64,000 bases of DNA from DIGJ01 sp031553075 (GCA_031553075.1 JAVBLX010000043.1:1-64000); one strand, 5' to 3'. Shown: positions 1 to 7,763, counted from the first letter of the stretch. A program made the numbers and translations. The notes: a model not told the origin generated them from the sequence alone.

Positions 1-47
1 TTATTGTCTGATATAATTTGTCGAATCTGTTCCTTTGCTACTGGCAT
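1..47 (-). CDS. N-terminus of a probable IS256-type transposase (partial)
   Basis: Only 15 residues are visible (MPVAKEQIRQIISDN), read leftward off the edge of the window. An AAGGAG ribosome site lies 7 bases upstream of the ATG. Several clostridial IS256 transposases begin with a similar short amphipathic stretch, and the upstream sequence looks like an IS terminus; that is the sole basis for the call. It could equally be another small protein such as an antitoxin. Confidence 0.35.
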   Translation of the reverse strand, partial: MPVAKEQIRQIISDN

Positions 48-141
48 AAAAATACTCCTTTTCGATAAGATTTGTCATAAACTAATTCTTACCAAAAAGG
101 AGACATTTTTTTCCAGAGACACAAACTATTTTACACTACCC
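1..141 (-). mobile_element. End of an IS256-like insertion sequence (partial)
   Basis: On the minus strand, the sequence ending at about position 141 starts with GGGTAGTGTAAAATAGTTTG, which resembles the terminal inverted repeats of IS256-family elements. It is followed about 95 bases later by a ribosome site and an ATG. The rest of the element lies outside the window, so neither the other end nor a target duplication can be checked. This is inference from terminal-repeat style and the start of the coding region. Confidence 0.4.
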
Positions 142-362
142 GTATGGAAACATCAGATAGCCCCTTTACCACAATAAAGTCCTTCCTAAACAATGTAAAC
201 CTACCGGGAGTGCGTTATCACTCCACTAACATCAATCAACCTATTATACGCCAATTCTATCCATATTCAAGTCAAACGATATCTTTTGCACCTTCTTATT
301 TACAACCGCTAAAAAGGGCAATAACGAGCCTCAAACAAGCTAATAATACGCACAAATACAAT

Positions 363-388
363 AAAAAAGGCATTGGGTTTAATCCCTT
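363..388 (-). terminator. Weak terminator-like hairpin after the Uma2 gene
   Basis: Read on the minus strand, a short GGGATT/AATGCC hairpin is followed by a run of six T. It lies about 50 bases past the stop of the Uma2-like gene and could end that transcript. The stem is short, so confidence is low. The rest of 142-436 shows no convincing gene. Confidence 0.35.
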
Positions 389-436
389 TGTCCTTTTCTC
401 TTTATCAGTACAAATACTATTCTAAATTCTAATGTT

Positions 437-988
437 CTATTCTATTCTCATTTCTGAAAAGTCTATTTCTAAATCCTCATAGATATTCACTTTAATTTTA
501 TCTTTAAAAGTATAATTTATTGGTGCAAAGGCTACATCACGAAAGTTATAAACGGTGATAATTTGCTTAATCGGGTTCACAATCCAATATTCTTTTACAC
601 CTGCGTTCATGTACTTGTTTAGCTTCTGAGTATAATCTCTCATTGCTGTACTTGGTGAGGTGATTTCAATAATCCAATCTGGCGCACCAAAACAACCTCT
701 GTCTTTTACGATATCAGGGTTACAAATAATACTTATATCAGGTATAAAGCATTCTGAATCATCTCCATTGAGAAATACATCGAAAGGGGCTTGAAAGACT
801 TCACATTTACCCTTATTAGAATCAATGTAATCTGCAATAAGTCTTGAAAGTCTAAAGCTTAAACGTTGGTGGTTTGCACTTGGTGACGCATGCATAAACA
901 TTTGACCGTCAATCAATTCCGCACGTTGTCCTTCTGGCAAAGCGTTTATATCTTCTAATGTAAAGATTCTTTCTTGCGGTAATGGCAT
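437..988 (-). CDS. Uma2 family (DUF820) putative restriction-type endonuclease
   Basis: This 183-residue protein has the layout of the Uma2/DUF820 family, a PD-(D/E)XK-nuclease-fold group of unclear biological role. Visible family features are the N-terminal LPEGQRAELIDG segment, the PDISII strand at about residue 103, the EITSPST strand at about 128 carrying the acidic residue, and the following YTQKLNKYMNAGVKEYWIV helix-strand with the conserved lysine and EYW. The length is normal for the family and the gene appears intact. It is followed on the same strand, upstream, by a small Xre-type gene. Such genes are often multicopy and carried on mobile DNA. The family assignment is firm; the actual substrate and role are unknown. 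Confidence 0.85.
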   Translation of the reverse strand: MPLPQERIFTLEDINALPEGQRAELIDGQMFMHASPSANHQRLSFRLSRLIADYIDSNKGKCEVFQAPFDVFLNGDDSECFIPDISIICNPDIVKDRGCFGAPDWIIEITSPSTAMRDYTQKLNKYMNAGVKEYWIVNPIKQIITVYNFRDVAFAPINYTFKDKIKVNIYEDLEIDFSEMRIE

Positions 989-1024
989 TACAACACTTCC
1001 CTTCTATAAATATCATCTTTAACT

Positions 1025-1261
1025 CTATTCTTCTATTGTATCCATTTCTTTCGATTCCTCATCGGGTACATATTCCATTATATCACCAGGTTGACAGTTA
1101 AGCAGTTTACAAATTGTATTCAGCGTTTCTTTACTTGCTATTTCGCCTATACGAATTTTTTGCATTTGTGCTTCACCTATTATTTTATCTTTTCTTATTT
1201 TATATGAAGTAAAGCCAGCTTTCTTTAGAGCTTCTAATATATCTATCTTATAGCGCAACAT
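1025..1261 (-). CDS. Small Xre/Cro-type helix-turn-helix regulator
   Basis: A 78-residue protein starting MLRYKIDILEALKKAG. It shows the YozG-like pattern of a short Xre domain: KIGEIASKETLNTICKLLNCQPGDIMEYVPDEE, where the last part is the usual 'leucine-cysteine-x-P-G-D-I' end of this subfamily. A longer reading from position 1312 is possible but its extra residues lie across the ribosome site; AGGGAGG at 1274-1280 sits 12 bases before the chosen ATG. Two imperfect palindromic repeats immediately upstream (1330-1348 and 1399-1417) are plausible operators. The gene is divergent from the phage-like genes starting at 1552, so it may be the local repressor. Confidence 0.75.
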   Translation of the reverse strand: MLRYKIDILEALKKAGFTSYKIRKDKIIGEAQMQKIRIGEIASKETLNTICKLLNCQPGDIMEYVPDEESKEMDTIEE

Positions 1262-1329
1262 TATTATATGAAACCTCCCTTGCTTGATACAATCTATAAT
1301 TATTATACACAATTTCTGTCAAAACATCA

Positions 1330-1417
1330 ACTCAAAACGAGTGTACAAGATACACTAAAAACGGGTGGTGATTTTGTGCAATCCGCCAATAGACATTCAC
1401 TCGAAACAAGTGTACAA
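1330..1417. promoter_or_regulatory. Pair of 19-bp palindromic direct repeats, probable operators
   Basis: Positions 1330-1348 and 1399-1417 carry nearly the same 19-base word (ACTCAAAACGAGTGTACAA and ACTCGAAACAAGTGTACAA), 69 bases apart. Each contains an imperfect dyad ACTC(A/G)AAAC(G/A)AGT. They lie in the divergent intergenic region beside the Xre-type gene, the usual place for its binding sites. Role is inferred. Confidence 0.5.
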
Positions 1418-1493
1418 TTAACGCATAAGATAAAGCAAGGGCAACAGCCTAGGAAACTTAAACCCTCGCTAAATCTTAAATCCAACTCATCAA

Positions 1494-1528
1494 TGACGGT
1501 TATTACTATTAGTATAGCACAACCGTCA
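1494..1528 (+). promoter_or_regulatory. Hairpin upstream of the small coiled-coil gene
   Basis: TGACGGTT at 1494-1501 is exactly complementary to AACCGTCA at 1521-1528, with a 19-base AT-rich loop. It sits about 24 bases before the start at 1552. It has no T-run, so it is more likely an operator or leader hairpin than a terminator. Confidence 0.4.
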
Positions 1529-1551
1529 CAAGAAGGAAAGGCGGTATTTAT

Positions 1552-1860
1552 ATGTGTATCAAGAGAGAAGAACTTGATTCAATGGTTGCAGAAATCAGAA
1601 GCTTAAAGGCTTTGAAGGAAGAAACAGAAAATGCAATAAAAGCGTTGGAGCGAGAAGTAATTGAGTTTATGACAGAAAACGAGAAGGAAGAATTAATCGG
1701 TAATGATTTTAAAGTTACTTATAAAGAACAAGGCAGAACTTCCTTAGATAAAGAAAAATTAGCAGAAAAATTTAATGAGCTGAGTAAGAAACTGAATGAA
1801 AAATTAGAGTTAGCCTCATTTGAGAGAAAGACTTACTTCAATACTTTAAAAATCAAATAG
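1552..1860 (+). CDS. Small coiled-coil protein, phage type, function unknown
   Basis: This 102-residue protein has an N-terminal coiled coil (about residues 5-45, rich in E, K and heptad hydrophobics) followed by a short DFKVTYKEQGRTSLDKEKL strand-turn and another helix. This architecture is common in Firmicutes phage and mobile-element genes found near YqaJ-type exonucleases, but no exonuclease is seen next to it here. It is preceded by AGAAGGAAAGG as ribosome site about 10 bases before the ATG. It heads a series of same-strand small genes. The function is not known. Confidence 0.6.
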   Translation: MCIKREELDSMVAEIRSLKALKEETENAIKALEREVIEFMTENEKEELIGNDFKVTYKEQGRTSLDKEKLAEKFNELSKKLNEKLELASFERKTYFNTLKIK

Positions 1861-1944
1861 CAATCATACAGGCAGAGGGGAGAAATCCCCAAAGCCTTAT
1901 ATCTACAGCAGTAATTGAAATAGCAAATTAAGGAGAATTCAATA

Positions 1945-2133
1945 ATGAGAAATCAAGCTAAAGTATGGAATAGAGCGGAATTAACGGAAAATGGGAATGG
2001 GAAGGTGTCAAAGGTCATTGCATTTGAAAGTGGTGCAGAGGTTATTATCCCGCTCAATAAGGATGGTTCAGTAAAATGGTTAGATGATTCAGCGTACACC
2101 AAAGTTTCAGCCAATGATTCAGCAGTACAGTAG
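1945..2133 (+). CDS. Small hypothetical protein (62 aa)
   Basis: A short ORF starting MRNQAKVWNRAELTENGNGK with a good AAGGAG ribosome site 9 bases before the ATG. No family is recognised. The sequence is compact and mixed in composition, with an internal VIAFESGAEVIIPLN segment that looks like two beta strands. A GGGGA/TCCCC hairpin lies between it and the previous gene at about 1877-1890. Its place in a same-strand series with good ribosome sites supports its being real. Confidence 0.55.
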   Translation: MRNQAKVWNRAELTENGNGKVSKVIAFESGAEVIIPLNKDGSVKWLDDSAYTKVSANDSAVQ

Positions 2134-2211
2134 CATTCAAATTAACTATATAACAATGGGGAGGCTGACAACTTCCCCACCACATTAAATATAGAAGGAC
2201 GGTAGATTATT

Positions 2212-2661
2212 ATGATGAAATGGAAAGCACGTAATGAGACAACAAACATTGGAACATTGGAATTAGGCAACCTTACATTTAATGAGGACTACATGGAAAT
2301 ATCTATTGACATTTTTGATATGTCCGAAGAAATGAAAGCCGAAGTAAACAAGGCTATTGAGATTGAAAAGGTTAGATATGTAGAGGAGAGAAAGCAATTT
2401 ATAGCTGAATCTAGTAGCGGAGGACATCCTCTAAAGCGTGGCATTGTGTGGAGTGAAGAACCAGTAGTTATGGATTTCACATATTTACGGATATGCTTAG
2501 AAGCTGGTAAACCGATTGATTATAGTTTACAGTTTGGCTTTCATGATGCAGTAGATGACTACATGGAAGCATGGGACGGCAGTATTACCATTGATTTATC
2601 TGAACATACAAATGAATTGAAAAAAGCCATAATTAAGGTGCTTATTGACAGATTCTTCTAG
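2212..2661 (+). CDS. Hypothetical protein (149 aa)
   Basis: Starts with ATGATG, so either methionine could be used. It is an acidic mixed alpha/beta protein with no recognised motif. The N-terminal half has a strand-rich region (TTNIGTLELGNLTFNEDYMEISIDIFDM), then a charged helix, and the C-terminus has ITIDLSEHTNELKKAIIKVLIDRFF. No signal peptide or membrane segment is seen. It lies in the run of accessory genes and ends 20 bases before the next start. Function unknown. Confidence 0.55.
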   Translation: MMKWKARNETTNIGTLELGNLTFNEDYMEISIDIFDMSEEMKAEVNKAIEIEKVRYVEERKQFIAESSSGGHPLKRGIVWSEEPVVMDFTYLRICLEAGKPIDYSLQFGFHDAVDDYMEAWDGSITIDLSEHTNELKKAIIKVLIDRFF

Positions 2662-2681
2662 CAGAAAGGTGGTGTGTATAT

Positions 2682-3176
2682 ATGATGGTTACTATGAATA
2701 TAAACAATATTACAATGCCAAATATATACACACGTACACCGCCGAAAAAGGATAAAATTAATGACCATATGATGCACTTTATTGAGCATGGCGCATTTAG
2801 GAAACCTATTTGTATTACTCAAAAAGGAATGTTGCTTGATGGTTACTGTGATTTTATCGTAGCGGTTGTATGTGGTATAGATGTGGTGGAATGTGAAATC
2901 AATACGAAACGTTTGAAGCATGGTATAGTACGGAATAGGAAAATAAACAACCCAAAGAATAAACGAAAAATTTTACATAGTCGTCAAGAAGGTAAGTGTG
3001 CAATATGTGGTAAGCAATTACAAATTAATGATAGTACAAGCCAGGAAGATTATCTGACATTTGACCATATTTTACCTGTATGTCGGGGCGGTAGTAACGG
3101 ACTAATAAATCTACAAGGACTATGTAGACATTGCAACCACATAAAAAATGACAACCTGGACGGTTTGGAAGAATGA
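2682..3176 (+). CDS. ParB-like domain fused to HNH endonuclease
   Basis: A 164-residue protein with two parts. Residues about 10-80 resemble a ParB/sulfiredoxin-type N-terminal fold, including a KPICITQKGMLLDGYCDFIVA stretch of the 'gives-a-name and re-uses it' ParB type. Residues about 98-160 form an HNH nuclease: CAICGK, then FDHILPVCRGGSNGLINLQGLCRHCNHIK with the DH, GG, N and CxxC residues that bind metal and zinc. ParB-HNH fusions occur in phages and mobile elements, but the target is unknown. Start chosen at 2682 after GAAAGGTGG. The HNH half is certain; the ParB half is by resemblance. Confidence 0.75.
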   Translation: MMVTMNINNITMPNIYTRTPPKKDKINDHMMHFIEHGAFRKPICITQKGMLLDGYCDFIVAVVCGIDVVECEINTKRLKHGIVRNRKINNPKNKRKILHSRQEGKCAICGKQLQINDSTSQEDYLTFDHILPVCRGGSNGLINLQGLCRHCNHIKNDNLDGLEE

Positions 3177-3240
3177 AATAATAGGGTAGCTACCTCAATG
3201 GAATAAGAATCAATTAATATGATGGAAGGACATACAATTT

Positions 3241-3480
3241 ATGAATAGCAATGAAATCCAAGCATTATACGATTTATATATTAAAAGTAGATTGTCAATC
3301 ACGACACAGGGCATTTTTGAAAGGATAAAGTCAATCACTGAGGAAAAATTTACCGAAGAGGATGATTCTACATATGAGATTGTAAGTGGATTAGGAACAA
3401 TGGAGTATGAAGCATTTTGTAATGGTGCAAGAATGGCAATGGTCTTTAAGTCTCTGGAAACTATGGATGATTTGTCATAG
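3241..3480 (+). CDS. Small hypothetical protein (79 aa)
   Basis: Starts MNSNEIQALYDLYIKSRLSI after GGAAGGACATACAATTT. It is helical and acidic, with a C-terminal EYEAFCNGARMAMVFKSLETM helix that resembles the tail of many small phage proteins of unknown role. No specific family is recognised. Ribosome site and position between other accessory genes support it being translated. Confidence 0.5.
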   Translation: MNSNEIQALYDLYIKSRLSITTQGIFERIKSITEEKFTEEDDSTYEIVSGLGTMEYEAFCNGARMAMVFKSLETMDDLS

Positions 3481-3637
3481 AATCTTATGAGCATCATTGA
3501 AAGGTAATCTCAGCCGCTAATTCTGGCGGTTGAGACGGTTTTCATAGCACAGCACATTGATAATTGAATAGACTTTGCACCAAAAACATGATATACTTTT
3601 GGTAGTGTAACTCAGTTGGAAGGAAGGTAAATATATA

Positions 3638-3901
3638 ATGAGCGATAATGAATTATTGTTGGCTTTGTCAGAAATGATGGATAAAAAGCTTGAACCAATT
3701 AAAGACGAACTTACTACAATCAGAGTTGATTTATTGGAGAATAATGTCATACCAAGATTGAATACTATAGAAAACTGCTATCTCAGTACCTTTAATAAAT
3801 ATTCAGTAAATGCAGATAAAATGGAATCTTTAATTTCTGATATGGAAGTTCTCAAAAGGGTTGTATTAGAGCATAGCGAAAAATTGCAGAAAATTTCTTG
3901 A
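3638..3901 (+). CDS. Small coiled-coil protein (87 aa)
   Basis: An 87-residue protein of the type MSDNELLLALSEMMDKKLEPIKDEL, with a long helix-loop-helix coiled coil to the end. Similar short proteins are common in Lachnospiraceae and sit alone between their own promoter and terminator. Here the gene is followed directly by a strong terminator. The start has GAAGGAAGG 10 bases upstream. Its function is not known; a role as a structural or regulatory coiled-coil is only a guess. Confidence 0.65.
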   Translation: MSDNELLLALSEMMDKKLEPIKDELTTIRVDLLENNVIPRLNTIENCYLSTFNKYSVNADKMESLISDMEVLKRVVLEHSEKLQKIS

Positions 3902-3918
3902 CCACATAAAATATATAA

Positions 3919-3965
3919 GGTGTAAAGTCTATTGAATTTATTATCAAGACTTTGCACCTTTTTTT
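3919..3965 (+). terminator. Rho-independent terminator
   Basis: GGTGTAAAGTCT (3919-3930) pairs with AGACTTTGCACC (3947-3958) apart from one wobble, followed by seven T. It ends the transcript of the 87-residue coiled-coil gene just upstream. Confidence 0.85.
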
Positions 3966-4087
3966 ATTGGAAAAAAGACTATATGAAAACATTTGATTTC
4001 GTGTAATAGAAATTAGCGTGCTTTTCGATATGATAAAGATTCAAAAATCATACACGAAAGTAGTCATGGATTTTATGGAGGGATGCT

Positions 4088-4723
4088 ATGGAAAATAAGA
4101 TATTTGCTTATATGAGAATATCAACGAACAACAAGACGCAGAAAACGGATAGGCAGCAACAAACTATTATTGATTATTCGGTCAGTAACAGATTTAAGAT
4201 TGATGAATTTGTATCCGATGTGATTACAGGTGGAACAAAAGCGGATAATAGACCAAACTATCATGCGATGAAAAAGCAGCTTAGAAGTGGTGACACATTA
4301 ATTATCTCTGATGTGGATCGCCTTGGAAGAGATGCAGATGATGTAATAGTGGAAATTAAGGATTTGCAATCAAAGGGAATACGAGTTGTTGCATTGGATG
4401 TTCCTTTTCTAAATGACTGGGAGAAAATGAATGATGATAGCTTATCAAAAATGATTATTGATATTTTTGTTACCTTAAAGGCTCATATTGCACAACAGGA
4501 AAAAGAAAAGATACACGATAGGGTTATGCAAGGTTTGACTGTAGCAAAAGCAAAGGGGAAAAAGTTAGGTAGACCAATTACCGGAGTTCCCAAGGAATTT
4601 GTCAAGGAATATAATAAATTTCAGTCTGGAGAGTATGGAGTCATATCAGTTGTTCAATTTGCAAAGTTGCAAGGTATAGCAGTCAGTACATTTTATAAGT
4701 ATGTGAGCATACTGAAGGAGTGA
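4088..4723 (+). CDS. Serine recombinase (resolvase/invertase type)
   Basis: A 211-residue resolvase-family recombinase. The catalytic serine is S12 in YMRIST, and the conserved ISDVDRLGRDADDV segment supplies the arginines around residue 75-85. The long E helix is at about residues 100-140 and the C-terminal 50 residues carry a Hin-type helix-turn-helix. Length is normal for the small serine recombinases that resolve dimers or invert DNA. The ATG has GGAGGGATGCT upstream. No pair of crossover sites was identified around it, so whether it resolves multimers of this element or acts on an invertible segment is unknown. Confidence 0.9.
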   Translation: MENKIFAYMRISTNNKTQKTDRQQQTIIDYSVSNRFKIDEFVSDVITGGTKADNRPNYHAMKKQLRSGDTLIISDVDRLGRDADDVIVEIKDLQSKGIRVVALDVPFLNDWEKMNDDSLSKMIIDIFVTLKAHIAQQEKEKIHDRVMQGLTVAKAKGKKLGRPITGVPKEFVKEYNKFQSGEYGVISVVQFAKLQGIAVSTFYKYVSILKE

Positions 4724-4792
4724 TGGTTATTTGTATCCATTAATATAGAAGAAACACGTTCAAGGGAACACAGTTAACCAGGAGGAAAGTTG

Positions 4793-5020
4793 ATGGCAAG
4801 AGGTTGTGGAATGGATAGAGTGATAAAGGCACAATATAAAAAAGGATATCAAGATGGATTGAATATAGGAATCCGGCTAATGGAAGAGCAAATGTTGCTT
4901 GCTCATGAGAATGGTGTTCCATTAGAAGTCAAAGGTCGTGCATGGTGGATTCAATCGGATATTGACAACTTGAAAAATATTATGGATGATTTGGAAGGAG
5001 AAAAGGCAGATGAATATTAA
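4793..5020 (+). CDS. Small hypothetical protein (75 aa)
   Basis: The chosen ATG at 4793 follows AGGAGG by 7 bases; a TTG in front of it is not needed. The protein is mostly helical (YKKGYQDGLNIGIRLMEEQ) and is not recognised. It overlaps the next gene by the sequence ATGAATATTAA, so the two are translationally coupled and probably act together. Confidence 0.55.
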   Translation: MARGCGMDRVIKAQYKKGYQDGLNIGIRLMEEQMLLAHENGVPLEVKGRAWWIQSDIDNLKNIMDDLEGEKADEY

Positions 5021-5561
5021 GACAAAATACGATATTGGTGAAAGAGTACATATTATTAAACAGGACTTTGCTATTCAAGAGGAAGTGTGTCCGGTATGTG
5101 ATTCAAAAGGATGCTTTAAATATCGGGGACATATATTGGAGTGTTCTCTTTGTCATGGAAGAGGAAAGATATTTGGTGAAAGAAAATATCAATATTATGT
5201 TAGCGGTGACCAGTATGAGATTAAAGGATTTTCAATTAAAAAGACAAATAATGAATTAGTAGTTATATGTCATTTGTCTAATTATGGATCACTTAACGAA
5301 GATATGTGCTTTGTGTCAGGAGAGGAAGCAATAACCAGATGCCAAGAATTGAATGATGAGTCCCCGAATCTGGGAGCCAGTGATACAGAGGACGAAAAGT
5401 TTTATACTTTTCAAGTTCCCTATAAAGGAAAATCGTATTATGAAAAAGTGGTGGCTGATTCTCCTGAAGGAGCATGGGCTGAGATAGAGAAGAAGTTTAA
5501 GGATAATAGTTACTTGTTGGATGATAATCTGGAACATTATATAGTGGAAGATGAACTATAG
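5010..5561 (+). CDS. Zinc-finger-like hypothetical protein (183 aa)
   Basis: The start at 5010 overlaps the end of the previous gene; a longer reading from 4986 would lie entirely within that gene. Residues about 27-52 have the pattern CPVC...CSLCHGRGK, a DnaJ-like zinc-binding CxxC pair followed by a beta region. The C-terminal half (YTFQVPYKGKSYYEKVVADSPEGAW) is a separate domain resembling small phage DUFs. The protein is acidic at its end. Probably a zinc-binding accessory protein, partner unknown. Confidence 0.6.
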   Translation: MNIKTKYDIGERVHIIKQDFAIQEEVCPVCDSKGCFKYRGHILECSLCHGRGKIFGERKYQYYVSGDQYEIKGFSIKKTNNELVVICHLSNYGSLNEDMCFVSGEEAITRCQELNDESPNLGASDTEDEKFYTFQVPYKGKSYYEKVVADSPEGAWAEIEKKFKDNSYLLDDNLEHYIVEDEL

Positions 5562-5617
5562 AATGCTTCTATACGGCTTTGTGCCGTGTCAATACAGAAT
5601 TATCATCAAATATAAAG

Positions 5618-5656
5618 TTTATATTTAGAGATTGTGCCAATGGATTTATATTTAGA
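5618..5656 (+). promoter_or_regulatory. Direct repeats in a promoter region
   Basis: TTTATATTTAGA occurs at 5618-5629 and again at 5645-5656, 27 bases apart, followed by a TATGAT -10-like hexamer at 5665-5670. The spacing of nearly three helical turns, just before a probable -10, suggests binding sites for an activator or repressor of the gene at 5706. Role inferred. Confidence 0.4.
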
Positions 5657-5705
5657 AGCTGTGATATGATGTAACTCCAAAAGAATATGTGGAGGGTAAT
5701 TATTT

Positions 5706-6092
5706 ATGGGTGAAAAAGAAATGAGCTTGGAGCAATGTGAGGAAGTATTAGCAGATATTAATAATCAAATCAGTAAATTATTAATGGAGCGAGAAGAAGT
5801 TCTGAAACAATGGAATGTTGCATTTGATAAGCAGGCAGATAGTGATACAAGCTGCGAGTATGAGAAATCCGGTGATACATTTTATTTATATTTGGTTAAT
5901 GGGGATAGTAGGCTTGATGTTTGCTGGGTAAATGTAAAGGAGTTAAAATCGGATATTAATGAACTATATCGCCTGGTAGATAACAGTATTCGAATACATA
6001 ATATGAAAAATAGACGGCAAGAATTGACCGAAAGACAAATGAATCTGGTGCTTGGGAAGATAGTAGAGATAAAGAATGCGACAGTTGCTTAG
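5706..6092 (+). CDS. Hypothetical coiled-coil protein (128 aa)
   Basis: A 128-residue acidic protein: an N-terminal helical coiled coil (LEQCEEVLADINNQISKLLMEREEVLKQW), a beta segment with GDTFYLYLVNGDSRLDVCW, and a C-terminal basic helix. GGAGGG lies 10 bases upstream. No family recognised. It is followed by more than 500 bases without a gene. Confidence 0.5.
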   Translation: MGEKEMSLEQCEEVLADINNQISKLLMEREEVLKQWNVAFDKQADSDTSCEYEKSGDTFYLYLVNGDSRLDVCWVNVKELKSDINELYRLVDNSIRIHNMKNRRQELTERQMNLVLGKIVEIKNATVA

Positions 6093-6655
6093 TAAAATTA
6101 AGGATGTTCGGGAGATAAGTTCGGCTTTTTCTGGAAATGCCCATTCTACAGGGGTTTCAAGAAAATTTTGGCATTTTTCTGCTGCCTATTTTTCTAAAAT
6201 GCTGCGATTTTAAGCTGAGTTCGATAAAAGCAAAATATTGAGAATGTAAATCTGCTGTAATCCAGTAATAGAGGGCGATAGCAGATTTTGTCTTGATTTA
6301 AATCATAGCATAATGGTAGGAAATGAATGGATTAAAATGAGTTCGATTAAGGCTTCGGTGAGAATCCTTAGTAAACAGGTGTCTCCCATAGGTTCTAGTG
6401 GGATTCTGGTAAAAATGCAGTAAAACCTATATCCCACTAGAACGGTAGGAATTAAAAGGCTTTGAGCAATTTTGAGGATAATCATTTTCTGGGTTCGATA
6501 AGAAAATTAATTATGTTGTATGTGATAATATATATTAAACATTCAATTATATCCACCCTTTTCAAAATTTTGCAGATGCGTTATACTTTGAACATAATGT
6601 TATAAGCTGACGCAATTAATCTTTAATGCACTATCTTGGAAAGGAATTTGAAAAT
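6093..6655. other. Non-coding stretch with hairpins and a repeated GTTCGATAA word
   Basis: No gene with a ribosome site is visible here. AATCTGCT at 6249-6256 pairs with AGCAGATT at 6280-6287 followed by a T-rich run, like a weak terminator. A much stronger hairpin is at 6392-6443. The word GTTCGAT(A/T)A(A/G) occurs three times, near 6219, 6343 and 6492. The stretch separates the small phage-type genes from the cargo genes. Confidence 0.45.
6392..6443. repeat. Perfect 13-bp inverted repeat with extended stem
   Basis: GTTCTAGTGGGAT (6392-6404) is exactly complementary to ATCCCACTAGAAC (6431-6443). Inside, GGT and ACC can pair again after a three-base mismatch, giving a long stem with a short loop. 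There is no T-run after it, so it is not an ordinary terminator; a structured RNA, protein binding site or replication/transfer site are all possible. Confidence 0.55.
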
Positions 6656-7138
6656 ATGGACATCACGGTAATAATAACGACAATAATAACTGTTGTGGGA
6701 ACATTAGCAGGAGCAGTAGTTGGAGCTGTAATAACACACCATTATGACAAGCAAAATAGAAAAGTAAAACTTTGTTTCTCTCTACAATATTCAGATGAAG
6801 AAAATAGTATTGAATCTGAGTATAGAACAAAAACTAGCCCATCCGATTATTGCATAAAAGTATATAATATTGGACAAACAACGTTTATTCTTGAACAAAT
6901 TTCGTTACGGCACAAAAAGAAAATTCTTACAGATTGTATTGCTTCTGATGCGAAATCTATAATGCCGTATGAGCAGTATACATATTATTTGAATGAAGAG
7001 GAATATGATGCGATCATTTATCATTGTAAGCAATTAGAGATAAAGAAGTGCAAAATAGCAGCTTATGATGTGGGAGGAAATCTTTGCGAAAGTGAATTGG
7101 ATTTATCTCTGCCATATATACAGAGCGATTTTAGATAA
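6656..7138 (+). CDS. Membrane-anchored hypothetical protein
   Basis: The start at 6656 is preceded by AAAGGAATTTG; an upstream ATG at 6626 lacks a ribosome site. The 160-residue protein has one N-terminal membrane segment (ITVIITTIITVVGTLAGAVVGAVI) followed by a basic stop (HHYDKQNRKVK), so about 130 residues are probably cytoplasmic. The cytoplasmic part has an all-beta character (SDYCIKVYNIGQTTFILEQISL). This layout, one helix plus a beta domain, is common in small accessory proteins next to prophage or plasmid genes. The specific function is unknown. Confidence 0.6.
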   Translation: MDITVIITTIITVVGTLAGAVVGAVITHHYDKQNRKVKLCFSLQYSDEENSIESEYRTKTSPSDYCIKVYNIGQTTFILEQISLRHKKKILTDCIASDAKSIMPYEQYTYYLNEEEYDAIIYHCKQLEIKKCKIAAYDVGGNLCESELDLSLPYIQSDFR

Positions 7139-7692
7139 CAGTAATTTACTTGAAACCAACATTCGTCAAAGAGGTGATGTTGGTGGATCTGCTAAGAAAG
7201 TTGGGAAACGGATTTATGGAATTTATAAAGGAAATCACTTAAACGAAAATACGAATAATTCGGTTTCTCAATCCGACCTTGCTACTCAAATGGGTATATC
7301 CGTAGACACTCTCCAAAATTACAAACTAATGGCAGAAATAATACCAGAATTAGAAGACCTTCTTAACACTGGTATTATAACAAAGACTACTGCCCTTGCT
7401 ATTATGAAGAATCTTTCTGATAAATGCTAAAGAAATTGATGCAATGGATTGGATGTTGACTCATCAGCTTTCTTCTAAAAACCTCAGTCCAGGTGAGAAA
7501 TTAGCAATGATGGATGAATTTAAAGAGGAAGTCCGAATTGAAAATGAGAAAAAGAAAAAAGAAACAGAAGGTAGACCTCCAAAAAACTTATCTCCAGTTG
7601 GAGATAAGATTAATGAACCTAAATTTGATACACGCACCGATGCACAAGTAGCTGCTAAAGCCGGTGTTGGTGTCGGTACAGTTGTTGAATGA
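7139..7692 (+). pseudogene. Remnant of a ParB-like plasmid/phage protein
   Basis: Starting just past the stop of the membrane protein, reading continues as DNSNLLETNIRQRG, then VGKRIYGIYKG and MGISVDTLQNYKLMAEIIPELEDL, the middle part of a common Clostridia ParB N-terminal-domain protein. It has lost its N-terminal half. A stop at 7428-7430 breaks the frame; it resumes near 7444 with LSPGEKLAMM and ends with RTDAQVAAKAGVGVGTV, the normal C-terminal motif of the same family, before another stop. So parts of a single gene survive in order but with the start missing and the frame broken. Loss of this gene suggests the original partition or methylase-linked role is no longer used here. Confidence 0.65.
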
Positions 7693-7747
7693 TAGCAAAA
7701 AGATTTTGACAGAATCACTATCGTTCGACAAAATTAAAAAAAAACGA

Positions 7748-7763
7748 AATGATGTGGTATAAT
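7748..7763 (+). promoter_or_regulatory. Extended -10 promoter before the secreted protein
   Basis: TATAAT at 7758-7763 is preceded by TGG, giving an extended -10 (TGnTATAAT). There is no clear -35 at the usual distance, which extended -10 promoters do not require. It lies 64 bases before the chosen start of the secreted protein. Confidence 0.6.

Noticed and set aside
144..425. 93-residue reading frame on the plus strand beside the IS end
   Set aside because: No ribosome site, unusual composition and overlap with an IS terminus and a terminator-like hairpin of the opposite strand.
1268..1606. 112-residue frame covering the Xre operators
   Set aside because: It runs through the divergent regulatory region and overlaps the true gene at 1552 in another frame.
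4088..4723. Serine recombinase as an invertase with an invertible segment
   Set aside because: No pair of inverted crossover sites could be found around the gene.
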